Virus record (IMG/VR): IMGVR_UViG_3300009507_000050
Location: 1 to 35,682 of that record
From: a virus
Reading direction: 5' to 3' (one strand)
DNA length: 35,682 nucleotides
Shown here: positions 7,990 to 15,165 of the stretch, piece by piece
Numbering within the stretch: the stretch's first letter is position 1
Layout: the number at the start of each line of letters is the position of its first letter
The notes under the pieces: generated by a model
The model's database searches: none
What the model was told of the DNA's origin: nothing
What the model saw: the letters and a program-made list of their open reading frames with translations, nothing else
Made by a program: the position numbers and the translations under genes

Positions 7990-10210
7990 TTTGGTTGCTT
8001 TCGTAAGACAGAGTGATGTTCTTAGCTGCGCTAATAGTTACAGTGCCACCGTCTTTAAGCTCGCCGAACAGGATTGCTTTACTGAGCGGAGTCTTAATCT
8101 TCTCGTCAATGACTCGGCCTAGCGGACGAGCGCCCATTTCACGATGATAACCGTGTTTCATAAGATACGCTTTAGCGGTCTTATCAAGTTTTACAGTTAC
8201 GCCCTTGCCTTTAAGTGTAACACGCAGGTCGCTGATAAACTTGTCAACAATCTTACCAATTACAGATTCTTCAAGGTAGTTAAACGTAACAACTTTGTCA
8301 AGACGGTTTCTAAACTCTGGCGAGAAGAATTTCTTAAACGCAGCGTCTTTGTACACTTTCTGCGCAGCATCACCAAAGCCGATTGTGTTCTTTTCACTGT
8401 CAGCAGCGCCAAGGTTTGTAGTAAGAATCAATACACAGTTAGACACGTCAATCTCTTTACCGTTACCGCCGGAGATCTTACCATAGTCCATTACCTGTAG
8501 CAGGATCTGACTGATGTCTGGATGCGCTTTCTCAATCTCGTCGAGCAACAGTACACAGTTAGGATGTTCTTGTAGCTTATTAATCAGCTTACCGGAACTA
8601 TCACCATAACCTACATAGCCCGGAGGAGAACCCAGCAGCTTAGATACACTGTGTGACTCTTGATATTCACTCATATCAAAACGTACAAGTTCTACGCCTA
8701 AGTTGTCTGCGATTTGCTTAGCAGTTTCAGTTTTACCTGTGCCAGTTGGGCCCATAAACACAAAGCTACCAATTGGCTTGTTACGATCTTTAAGGCCTGC
8801 TTGTGCTACAAGGATCTTGTCTACTACTTGTTCAATAGCAACATCTTGTCCGTATACATAGCTCTTGATGTTTGACTCAAGATTAGCAAGGCTTGTAGTT
8901 TCACGCTCGCGAATGTTTTCAACAGGCATCTTGAGAACTTTAGCCATTTCAACTTCGATCTCAGAAGCCTTAACTACTCGCTTGCCTTCAAAGCCGTCGA
9001 GTAGATTAAAACGTGCGCACGCTTGATCAATAAGATCAATTGCTTTATCAGGAAGCTTTTTATCATGCTGATACTTTACACTAAGTTCAACAGAACGAGT
9101 AAGTGCGTTCTTGTGAATCTTAATTTTGTGATACTTTTCGTAGTACTTCTTAATACCAGCAAGGATAGCTACTGTATCTTTTTCACTTGGTTCTTCAACA
9201 CTTACACGTTGGAAGCGTCGCATAAGCGCAGTGTCTTTTTCAAAGTGCTTGCGGAACTCATCCCACGTAGTGCTACCGATAACTTTGATAGTACCTTTAG
9301 ACAGAGCTGGCTTAAGAATGTTAGCAAGATCGTTTGGATTTTCACTTTGTCCCGCTCCGGCACCGTTCATCATATGTGCTTCGTCGATATACAGAATAGC
9401 TTTTTCGTGCTGGATGAGATCTTCAAGCAGTGCGTCCATACGTTCTTCAAATTCACCACGGTAACGAGTACCAGCGAGAAGAGTAGTAATCTTAAGACTA
9501 AACACTTCGTACTCTTCGAGGAACTTAGGAACTTCTTTATTAACAATTCGGTATGCGAGTCCTTCGGCAATAGCAGTTTTACCTACGCCAGGGTCGCCAA
9601 CAAGCATTACGTTGTTTTTAGAACGCCGGCCAAGCGATAGAGCAATACTTTCAATTTCTTCAGCACGACCGATAACTGGATCAATTTCTCCGTTAGCAGC
9701 CATTTCGGTTAAGTTGTCAGTATAACGTTCAAGCGGGTTTGCGTGCTTGCCACCGCCAGCAGCCAGTCCTTCTTCAAACATAAACTCACTGTATAAGAAC
9801 TCAGCCATCTTGTCTTTGGTAACACCGGCTTGAATACAATAGTAAGTAGCAAGGCAGTTCTTTTCGTGAAGAAGACTTAGAATAATATCAGCTAAGCTAA
9901 CTTTATCTCGATTAGAAAACAGTGCTTGTGCGAACGAGCGTTGCATTACACGTTCAACTGCCCGTGTCTTCTTTGCTTTAATCTTCCCTTCTATTACAAT
10001 ATCATCGCATTCGTTGAGTAGATGATTCTCTAGCCGATTCTTAAGGCTTTCGTAGTCAATGCCTAGTTCAGTTAGAGTCACTCCGAACTCTTCGACACAC
10101 ATGATAGCAAAGGTCAAGTGCTCAAGAGTTAGATACTCGTGCTTGAGTTTGCTTGCGTCTCTATTAGCTTTTTCAAAAGCCAATTGTACTTCTTCAGTTG
10201 TGTTTAGCAT
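7979..10210 (-). CDS. clpA: ClpA-type double AAA+ protein unfoldase
   Basis: This 743-residue protein has nearly the length of bacterial ClpA. Residues 1-143 form a Clp N-domain-like region. The first AAA+ module has Walker A GDPGVGKT at 205-212, Walker B LYIDEAH at 273-279 and pore loop GTRYRG at 247-252. The second has Walker A GPTGTGKT at 487-494, Walker B LLLDEIE at 554-560 and pore loop GYVGYG at 531-536. There is no ClpB-type middle domain. Residues 610-612 are IGF, placed exactly where ClpA carries its IGL loop that docks onto ClpP, followed by the conserved PEFRNRLD. So it should unfold proteins and feed them to a ClpP peptidase, presumably the host's, since no clpP is in the window. 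It has its own sigma70-like promoter and follows a J-protein gene. An AAAGG ribosome site precedes the ATG. Confidence 0.95.
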   Translation of the reverse strand: MLNTTEEVQLAFEKANRDASKLKHEYLTLEHLTFAIMCVEEFGVTLTELGIDYESLKNRLENHLLNECDDIVIEGKIKAKKTRAVERVMQRSFAQALFSNRDKVSLADIILSLLHEKNCLATYYCIQAGVTKDKMAEFLYSEFMFEEGLAAGGGKHANPLERYTDNLTEMAANGEIDPVIGRAEEIESIALSLGRRSKNNVMLVGDPGVGKTAIAEGLAYRIVNKEVPKFLEEYEVFSLKITTLLAGTRYRGEFEERMDALLEDLIQHEKAILYIDEAHMMNGAGAGQSENPNDLANILKPALSKGTIKVIGSTTWDEFRKHFEKDTALMRRFQRVSVEEPSEKDTVAILAGIKKYYEKYHKIKIHKNALTRSVELSVKYQHDKKLPDKAIDLIDQACARFNLLDGFEGKRVVKASEIEVEMAKVLKMPVENIRERETTSLANLESNIKSYVYGQDVAIEQVVDKILVAQAGLKDRNKPIGSFVFMGPTGTGKTETAKQIADNLGVELVRFDMSEYQESHSVSKLLGSPPGYVGYGDSSGKLINKLQEHPNCVLLLDEIEKAHPDISQILLQVMDYGKISGGNGKEIDVSNCVLILTTNLGAADSEKNTIGFGDAAQKVYKDAAFKKFFSPEFRNRLDKVVTFNYLEESVIGKIVDKFISDLRVTLKGKGVTVKLDKTAKAYLMKHGYHREMGARPLGRVIDEKIKTPLSKAILFGELKDGGTVTISAAKNITLSYESNQNVT

Positions 10211-10236
10211 ATGCTACCTTTTTTGTTAATGTTCTT

Positions 10237-10264
10237 ATAATAACACTTTTGCGCTAAAAGTCAA
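10237..10264 (-). promoter_or_regulatory. Sigma70-like promoter for the clpA-like gene, with a dyad in the spacer
   Basis: On the minus strand there is a -35 TTGACT (10259-10264), a 16-base spacer and a -10 TATTAT (10237-10242); shifting by one base gives ATTATA with a 17-base spacer. The -35 contains the TGA stop of the J-protein gene. The spacer holds an imperfect palindrome with 6-bp arms ACTTTT and AAAAGT (10245-10250 and 10256-10261), a possible repressor site. Confidence 0.65.
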
Positions 10265-11052
10265 GTGTTCTTTGTGTAAATCAAGTCACGAACGTGTGAA
10301 AGTTTTTCTATAATTTCTTCGTCGTGAACATCGGGCATGACAGCTTCGATTTTTAATAGTACATTGCCTGCGATTCCTGTAGAAATATTAGGAATACCGT
10401 AGCCTGAAATATTTAGTACAGTGCCGGGCTTTGTGCCTTTTCGTATGGTTACAGAAAACTCACGCCCTGTCGGTATTGTTACGGGCACCGAAGCGCCAAG
10501 CATTAAATCTAATATGTTAACAATGATTGTAGATGATATACTATCACCGGAGTCACGCTTCCAGTCTGAGTCTCCCTGAACTCTTATTGCTATTATCAAT
10601 TTACCAGGCGGCATATGCGGATTTGAATCGTCGCCTAAGTTGGCAAATGTTAGCTTTTGATTGTCACGAATACCTTTAGGAATTTTAATAGTAATGTCTT
10701 TGGTTTTTCCACTGGGCAACTCGTAGCTAATGTCGACATGTTTATCAGTAAACTGATCGCTAAAGTTTATAACTTGCTCAACAAGTATGTTTTGGTTATG
10801 CTGCATACGCTTATAGTAAAAGGTTTGGTTAAGCCAGCTATCAAAACTATCACTTTGTTTAAACGTAAAGTCGTATTGACTACGCTTGTCTTGATCTTTT
10901 AGTGTGTTGTATGCTTCTGTTATTTTTGAAAACTTTTTAGGATCGCCGCCGCGGTCAGGATGACTAGTTAACGCAAGCTTTCTGTAAGCTGATTTAATTT
11001 CATCCTGACTGGCTGTTTTGTTTATATTAAGTATTGTATAGTAGTCGTCCAT
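10261..11052 (-). CDS. DnaJ/CbpA-like J-protein (class B, no zinc finger)
   Basis: This 263-residue protein starts with a J domain (about residues 1-62) containing the HPD motif at 31-33, needed to stimulate DnaK ATPase, and the helix IV region (KRSQYDF). It lacks both the Gly/Phe-rich linker of usual length and the four CxxCxGxG zinc repeats. The rest (about 85-255) matches the two beta-rich substrate-binding domains of CbpA/class B J-proteins, with IKIPKGIRDNQKL and IPTGREFSVTIRKGTKPG segments. It would recruit host DnaK to phage or host substrates. It lies directly upstream of the clpA-like gene; its TGA stop is inside that gene's -35 box. The start has only a weak, distant ribosome site (AAGAAGGA in the preceding gene), so translation may depend on the upstream EF-hand gene. 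Confidence 0.92.
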   Translation of the reverse strand: MDDYYTILNINKTASQDEIKSAYRKLALTSHPDRGGDPKKFSKITEAYNTLKDQDKRSQYDFTFKQSDSFDSWLNQTFYYKRMQHNQNILVEQVINFSDQFTDKHVDISYELPSGKTKDITIKIPKGIRDNQKLTFANLGDDSNPHMPPGKLIIAIRVQGDSDWKRDSGDSISSTIIVNILDLMLGASVPVTIPTGREFSVTIRKGTKPGTVLNISGYGIPNISTGIAGNVLLKIEAVMPDVHDEEIIEKLSHVRDLIYTKNT

Positions 11053-11060
11053 ACTAATAC

Positions 11061-11402
11061 TTATTTGCTATCCTTCTTCTTGTTAAAATTTTCTACACCT
11101 TCTTTGGCGTAAAAAGCAGCAACAATAGCAGCAACAGAAACAAAGTATGTAGGTGCTATGTCTTTAAGTAACCCACCTGCGGTTTCTAATCCGAATAAAC
11201 TTGTACCGATTATCGAAAACGGATACAGCAACATGCCAAACAAAGCAAACCATGCCATCATACGCTGAGCATCTTGTTTCTTATCGTCGTTTTCGATTTG
11301 AATCATACGCTCAGCTTTTGCCATCTCTTCGTCTGTTACAATTCCGTCACCGTCTTCGTCAAATTGATTATATATCGAATCCTTTTCGAGTGATTTCCCC
11401 AT
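11061..11402 (-). CDS. EF-hand membrane protein (holin candidate)
   Basis: This 113-residue protein has one canonical EF-hand loop at residues 15-26 (D15, D17, D19, G20, V22, E26), which fits the DxDxDG...E calcium-binding rule. A charged helix follows, then two probable membrane helices at about 49-71 and 84-99 and a lysine-rich C-terminal tail. Similar EF-hand plus two-helix proteins occur, as far as I know, in other marine T4-like phages without a proven function. Its neighbours are a nuclease and, a little upstream, a spanin pair, and the size and topology are compatible with a holin. The holin role is inference. Its ATG follows the nuclease stop codon with no gap, and the ribosome site is weak. 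Confidence 0.8.
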   Translation of the reverse strand: MGKSLEKDSIYNQFDEDGDGIVTDEEMAKAERMIQIENDDKKQDAQRMMAWFALFGMLLYPFSIIGTSLFGLETAGGLLKDIAPTYFVSVAAIVAAFYAKEGVENFNKKKDSK

Positions 11403-11873
11403 TTACTTTTTCGCTTCCATTTTCTTTATAGCAGCGTCGTAGTCTTCTCGACTAACAATACCTTCATTTAACAAACGTTCTCTGTTAACGGCATGTGCTG
11501 CTTGCGTGTCTTCTTTTGATCCGCCAAAGTACGGCACACAATGTCCTTCTTGGGTCATGATTTCAGTAATCATTCGTCCGTCCTGCGCAATAAAGTCGCC
11601 GAGGATTCGTCCGAACTTGCCTTTCATGTCTTCGCCGTGTTTGTTAACTTGAGTTTTTAGAATACACTCGTCGCCGAGTATTTGTTTTAGTCTTGCTTTA
11701 GCGGCTTCGCCGAACAAGTCTTCTACTCTGTCACTTGTTCTCGACTCTGGTGTGTCGATGCCCATTATACGAACACGTTCGTCCTTAAGCATTACTCCAA
11801 ACCCTAGATCAATATCGACATCAACTGTATCTCCGTCGATAACTTTTACTACGTATGCTCTATATTCGTACAT
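11403..11873 (-). CDS. Staphylococcal nuclease-like (TNase) protein
   Basis: This 156-residue protein matches the thermonuclease/SNase fold. The N-terminal VIDGDTVDVDIDLGFG supplies the calcium-binding acidic residues. ERVRIMGIDTPES holds R35, D40, T41 and E43, and KFGRILGDF holds R89, equivalent to the second catalytic arginine. All catalytic positions of Ca2+-dependent SNases are therefore present. There is no clear signal peptide, so it probably acts in the cytoplasm, for example on host DNA or RNA, unless released at lysis. A very strong GGGGAGGG ribosome site precedes the ATG. It lies between the DUF1289 gene and the EF-hand membrane protein gene in one operon. Confidence 0.9.
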   Translation of the reverse strand: MYEYRAYVVKVIDGDTVDVDIDLGFGVMLKDERVRIMGIDTPESRTSDRVEDLFGEAAKARLKQILGDECILKTQVNKHGEDMKGKFGRILGDFIAQDGRMITEIMTQEGHCVPYFGGSKEDTQAAHAVNRERLLNEGIVSREDYDAAIKKMEAKK

Positions 11874-11898
11874 TGTTTCCCTCCCCGAAAAATATACC

Positions 11899-12063
11899 TT
11901 ATCTTCTAGTTTTACGCCTTCCGTAACCTAGTCTTTTCATGATGACTAATCTTTCGTCATCAGTATACGTTTTCCATCGAGCAATCTCCTCTCTAGATCG
12001 CTCGCAGCCTACGCAAACACCCTCTATAATGTTACATAAGCCAACACACGGAGTAACGTACAC
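11899..12063 (-). CDS. DUF1289-like Cys-rich small protein (54 aa)
   Basis: A short frame starts with GTG at 12061-12063, 2 bases after the o-spanin stop, and ends at TAA 11899-11901. The residues give TPCVGLC, then GVCVGCERSREEIARW, then TDDERLVIMKRLG. This is the DUF1289 pattern: paired Cys (C6, C10, C17, C20), an R-x-x-x-E-I-x-x-W helix and a DER helix. The four cysteines suggest a small metal-binding fold, probably zinc or iron. No ATG is available in frame after the preceding in-frame stop, so GTG is the only plausible start, and no good Shine-Dalgarno is present, suggesting coupling to the o-spanin gene. The family's function is unknown to me. Confidence 0.75.
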   Translation of the reverse strand: MYVTPCVGLCNIIEGVCVGCERSREEIARWKTYTDDERLVIMKRLGYGRRKTRR

Positions 12064-12065
12064 AG

Positions 12066-12416
12066 TTATTCTACATTAACGTAATAATTTTCATATGCTG
12101 CTATTATAGCCTGCTGCTGCTGTATTATCTGTCTTGCGTTTTGATAGTTAATTGATATGTTAGCATAACCTTCGTCTGATAACGAGAAAAATACAACAGG
12201 TTCACCAGACTTTTCAAGTTCGGCAAATAATTGTTCATAGTTTTCTTCAGTGAGTAGCACCCATGACACTTCTTTTTGATCTACTGTGTCAATATCAGGC
12301 AGTGTTAGTTTTAGACGCTCAGTTGGCGCACTAGTTACTTGTATTGGAGTAACTAAGTTACCTCCGCAACTAGTAAGTGCCAGTAATGCTAGAGAAGCTA
12401 AAATTACTTTAATCAT
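12066..12416 (-). CDS. Outer-membrane spanin (lipoprotein, Rz1-like)
   Basis: This 116-residue protein begins with a lipoprotein signal peptide: K at position 3, a hydrophobic stretch, and a lipobox ending LTSC with the modified cysteine at C17. The mature part is mostly alpha/beta with a Gln-rich C-terminal helix. The gene overlaps the preceding coiled-coil membrane-protein gene by 8 bases. This arrangement is the usual i-spanin/o-spanin pair, which fuses inner and outer membranes in the last step of Gram-negative lysis. At about 100 mature residues it is longer than classical Rz1, comparable to separated spanins in T4-like phages. Function is by context and topology, not strong sequence similarity. 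Confidence 0.75.
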   Translation of the reverse strand: MIKVILASLALLALTSCGGNLVTPIQVTSAPTERLKLTLPDIDTVDQKEVSWVLLTEENYEQLFAELEKSGEPVVFFSLSDEGYANISINYQNARQIIQQQQAIIAAYENYYVNVE

Positions 12417-12894
12417 TTACTTTCTCCTCTTCTTCTGTTACTGGCGGCTGCCATAACCACGGACACTCGCTGTTAAATGAGTTGCCGCTTTCAGCAGCTA
12501 GCTCATCTTCTGTAAGGTCATCGCCGCTAAGAATTTCAATACATCTGTTGGCTTTTACAGTAGCACGATTAATAATACGTTCTACTAACACCGGCTTTGC
12601 TTCGCCTAGTAACCCTAAGTCGTGTCGTTCTAGTTTGCCTATTAGGTTTTGATTTTGTTTGCGTATTGCTGCGAACTCGTCGTTTACTTTTTGTAGCTCC
12701 TCAGTCGCAAGTTTAAAATCTCTTTGTAATACTTTAATTGTTTCTTCGTTAGTCGCTACTGCTTGCTGAAGCTTTGCTTCGTTTGCCCTTGATATATCTA
12801 GCTGGGTCTGTAAGTGATTTACATACCAAAATATTCCAAGTGCTAATGGTATTAGAGCTGCTACTATAATTAGCATTAGCTTTGCTCTTAACAT
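12409..12894 (-). CDS. Inner-membrane spanin (Rz-like)
   Basis: This 161-residue protein has one N-terminal membrane anchor (about residues 7-25) after a short basic start, then a long coiled coil (about 30-90) predicted to face the periplasm, and an acidic C-terminal tail with two cysteines that may pair. This is i-spanin architecture. Its end overlaps the start of a lipoprotein gene by 8 bases, supporting a spanin pair. An AGAAAGG ribosome site is formed by the last codons of the upstream gene, whose stop is 1 base before the start codon. No endolysin is in the window, so the lytic enzyme must be elsewhere. Confidence 0.75.
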   Translation of the reverse strand: MLRAKLMLIIVAALIPLALGIFWYVNHLQTQLDISRANEAKLQQAVATNEETIKVLQRDFKLATEELQKVNDEFAAIRKQNQNLIGKLERHDLGLLGEAKPVLVERIINRATVKANRCIEILSGDDLTEDELAAESGNSFNSECPWLWQPPVTEEEEKVND

Positions 12895-12895
12895 T

Positions 12896-13609
12896 TTACA
12901 ACCTTTCTGCTACTAAACAGTAGCCGTTATTTTCAATAATAAGTTTGTTACCGTATTTGGTAATATCATAGTCACCTAGATATTTTACCATAAAGATTAT
13001 TTCACCAAAGTCGTTAAAGTTATACGATTCTGTAAGATTAGCATGTACTTCATTATGAGTAGCAAAGTCAATTACATTAAATTGGATCGGATCGGAATAT
13101 ACCTTTTTAAGTGTTAGAATATTTTCATCGATCTTAATACTATCAAGAAAGCTCTTTTTAAAGAAATTATCTATGTTGTGATTTTCAGCTACTTTTAAAT
13201 CTACACCGTAGCGATCAGGGTCAGTAATAACTTGCTTGGTTAGATTTTCTTCTGTAGCCGGCACACTTTTAAAGTTTTTGTAGTATCTAAACTTGTAGTC
13301 GTTACTGTCTGTAAGTTTTTCAACGCCGGATAGTATTTCTAAAATATGATTAATAGCCGACTTGTCTCTAGCTATTTCAGAAAACACTCTAAAGTGGCCA
13401 TCGTCTTGTTCGCCGCTTGATACTGCGCTATCTAGAATAAAGTGATAGCCTGCTTCTAGAAATTTTACTAGATCTTTAGCAGGCGGTTCGGAGCTAACAT
13501 CAAACGAAATAGTAACAATGTTTTTGTCTTCGCCCATCTTACTAGAGTACGTATCAATGTCAAACGTCTTTTTTACAAGATCCTTAAGATCACCTTGACT
13601 TAACCCCAT
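12896..13609 (-). CDS. Conserved unknown protein of T4-like marine phages
   Basis: This 237-residue protein starts MGLSQGDLKDLVKKTFDID and then has SKMGEDKNIVTISFDV. I believe similar proteins occur in marine T4-like phages next to the 179-residue gene found directly upstream here, but I know no function. It is a soluble alpha/beta protein rich in charged and aromatic residues, with no signal peptide or membrane segment. It starts 1 base after the stop of the 179-residue gene with a GGAG ribosome site and is presumably transcribed from the late promoter at 14170-14177. Late expression suggests a virion or assembly role, which is inference. Confidence 0.75.
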   Translation of the reverse strand: MGLSQGDLKDLVKKTFDIDTYSSKMGEDKNIVTISFDVSSEPPAKDLVKFLEAGYHFILDSAVSSGEQDDGHFRVFSEIARDKSAINHILEILSGVEKLTDSNDYKFRYYKNFKSVPATEENLTKQVITDPDRYGVDLKVAENHNIDNFFKKSFLDSIKIDENILTLKKVYSDPIQFNVIDFATHNEVHANLTESYNFNDFGEIIFMVKYLGDYDITKYGNKLIIENNGYCLVAERL

Positions 13610-13610
13610 T

Positions 13611-14150
13611 TTATACTCCGCCCATTGCTAGTGGATCAGCGCCGCCGAGGCCTGCCATATCGTCAGTAGCAATATCTTCAACTGGCGGCTGCTGTCCTGC
13701 GTCCATTTGTTCAACTTCGTCTTTGTTAAAAATGTCTTGACCACCGTAAACACTCTTCATCAAAGACTTAGGCATCTTAATACCTACAATATAAATCTTC
13801 TCTCTAAGAAGCTTGCCTTTTTTAGTACCAGGGCGAACATCATCTGTGTGCTTGATCTTCTTAGGAGTCACAAAGTAACTTGTGCCTGTTTTAACTAACA
13901 CTTTATTACTGCGCAGGCGCTTGATAGCTGCCTCGTCTGGTCTTTTCTTATCGGGCCACATAAAGTAACAAGTTACCCAATACTTACTAGCCATCGGCCC
14001 TTGTAGAAGCTCGCCGTTGTCCCAGTTATCGTAAACGTAAATATCAAAGTATTCGTCAAGCACTCTCTCAAAATCTTTGAGAATTTGAAGAGCTGTTGTA
14101 CTGTTATACACTCTGTCAATATTATTTAAAAGTCGTTCAACATCATACAT
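13611..14150 (-). CDS. Conserved T4-like marine phage protein, probably structural or assembly
   Basis: This 179-residue protein has a globular N-terminal part with DNWDNGELLQGP and KYWVTCYFMWPDKKRPDEAA segments, a basic middle, and an acidic, Gly/Asp-rich C-terminal tail (about 145-179). I recognise the ENWxxGEL..GP / RYWV..xFMxP style of sequence as conserved among T4-like marine phages, without a known role. It has an AGAGGA ribosome site and a GATAAATA late promoter 20 bases upstream, so it should be expressed late. Divergent phoH lies on the other side of the promoter region. The flexible acidic tail could mediate assembly contacts. Confidence 0.75.
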   Translation of the reverse strand: MYDVERLLNNIDRVYNSTTALQILKDFERVLDEYFDIYVYDNWDNGELLQGPMASKYWVTCYFMWPDKKRPDEAAIKRLRSNKVLVKTGTSYFVTPKKIKHTDDVRPGTKKGKLLREKIYIVGIKMPKSLMKSVYGGQDIFNKDEVEQMDAGQQPPVEDIATDDMAGLGGADPLAMGGV

Positions 14151-14169
14151 AGTTTTTATCCTCTAATAG

Positions 14170-14177
14170 TATTTATC
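14170..14177 (-). promoter_or_regulatory. T4-type late promoter, GATAAATA, leftward
   Basis: GATAAATA on the minus strand, 20 bases upstream of the ATG at 14150. It would drive 13611-14150 and the genes downstream, including the spanins. It is back to back with the rightward late-type element at 14212-14219. Confidence 0.7.
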
Positions 14178-14211
14178 AAGCAATAGCTGTATATTTCTCT
14201 TTATCGACTGA

Positions 14212-14219
14212 TATAAATA
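14212..14219 (+). promoter_or_regulatory. T4-type late promoter, TATAAATA, for phoH
   Basis: This is an exact match to the T4 late consensus on the plus strand, 53 bases upstream of the phoH ATG. The leader contains a small stem, GGTGC (14238-14242) with GCACC (14249-14253), just before the AAGGAGA ribosome site at about 14260-14266. Confidence 0.7.
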
Positions 14220-14272
14220 TTTTTGCGGGAGAGTATAGGTGCTCTGTTGCACCGCTAACAAGGAGACCTTTA

Positions 14273-14953
14273 ATGGGTATGAAGCGTAAAGCTAAAGCAG
14301 GACCAAACTACCAAAATCATAACAGTATCCAGTTGAAACCGAGAAATCAAAAACAACATGAATACATAATACAACTAACAGACTTTAAAAAACACATTGT
14401 ATTCGGAATAGGACCAGCAGGAACAGGCAAGACGCTATTAGCTGTAAAAGCAGCAATTAAATCATTTAAAGAAAAAGAAGTAGATAAAATTGTTATCACA
14501 AGACCAGTAGTAAACGTAGATGAGGACTTAGGTTTTCTACCTGGCACACTAGAAGAAAAAATGGCACCGTGGACACGTCCTATATTTGATGTGTTTAAAG
14601 AGCATTTTTCTAACAAAGAAATTCATTCTATGATGAGTGAATCAGTTATTGAAATTTCACCACTAGCTTACATGCGTGGTAGAACTTTCAAAGACAGTTA
14701 CATTATTGCTGACGAAATGCAGAACGCTACATCTAATCAAATGAAGATGTTGCTAACACGTATTGGCGATGACAGTAAGATGGTTGTAACTGGTGACTTA
14801 GCACAGACAGACCGTGCTCAAGACAACGGCTTAATGGATTTCTTAGGTAAATTAAATAGTAAACACAGTAACTATATTGAAACAGTTATGTTTGATCATT
14901 ATGATATCGAACGTCACCCTGTGGTTGCTGATGTACTAAGGATTTACGACTAA
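14273..14953 (+). CDS. phoH: PhoH-like P-loop ATPase
   Basis: This 226-residue protein is a PhoH family NTPase, common in marine phages. Walker A is GPAGTGKT at about residues 48-55, Walker B is IIADEMQNAT at about 144-153, and a sensor-like MVVTGDLAQTD follows. It contains a single ATPase domain, without the KH or PIN domains found in some bacterial relatives. Host PhoH proteins are phosphate-regulated or RNA-related, and the phage function is not established. It is one of only two plus-strand genes here, in a single-gene unit with an AAGGAGA ribosome site and a TATAAATA promoter. Its stop overlaps by 4 bases the end of a convergent small gene. Confidence 0.93.
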   Translation: MGMKRKAKAGPNYQNHNSIQLKPRNQKQHEYIIQLTDFKKHIVFGIGPAGTGKTLLAVKAAIKSFKEKEVDKIVITRPVVNVDEDLGFLPGTLEEKMAPWTRPIFDVFKEHFSNKEIHSMMSESVIEISPLAYMRGRTFKDSYIIADEMQNATSNQMKMLLTRIGDDSKMVVTGDLAQTDRAQDNGLMDFLGKLNSKHSNYIETVMFDHYDIERHPVVADVLRIYD

Positions 14954-15165
14954 GCACGCACTAGTACATACTTTAAGAATTCATTATAAGTATATACAGT
15001 GCCTATAGATTCTATAGTATCGGAATTTCCCCTTACTATTTCTATAGTTTTCAAGTAGTAAGGGGAAAGCCAAATCGCTTTCCCCGTTGCTGACTTAGTG
15101 GGCCACCAAGCAAACTTCCGCCGCCATTTAGTTTTTCGTTGGGTGTCCCAACCTACAAACGGCAT
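14950..15165 (-). CDS. Small basic Trp-rich unknown protein
   Basis: This 71-residue protein starts immediately after the thyA stop codon (TAG then ATG) without a clear ribosome site, so translation is probably coupled. It is basic and tryptophan-rich near the N-terminus (KWRRKFAWWPTK), then has a predicted beta-rich C-terminal part. Small phage proteins with a similar RRKFAWWP-type start exist, as far as I recall, but no function is known. Its 3' end overlaps the phoH stop in the convergent orientation by 4 bases. A perfect 13-bp inverted repeat (15026-15068) lies inside its coding region. Confidence 0.65.
   Translation of the reverse strand: MPFVGWDTQRKTKWRRKFAWWPTKSATGKAIWLSPYYLKTIEIVRGNSDTIESIGTVYTYNEFLKYVLVRA
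15026..15068. repeat. Perfect 13-bp inverted repeat (stem-loop) near a convergent junction
   Basis: Arms tttccccttacta (15026-15038) and tagtaaggggaaa (15056-15068) are exact reverse complements around a 17-base loop. It lies in the 3' half of the small gene at 14950-15165, shortly beyond the phoH stop. Neither strand shows a T-run after the stem, so it is not a classical intrinsic terminator. It could slow polymerase, protect 3' ends, or end convergent transcripts. Confidence 0.7.

Noticed and set aside
9023-9640. A plus-strand open frame of about 205 codons opposite clpA
   Set aside because: It has low-complexity composition, no ribosome site and lies entirely antisense to a well-supported gene.
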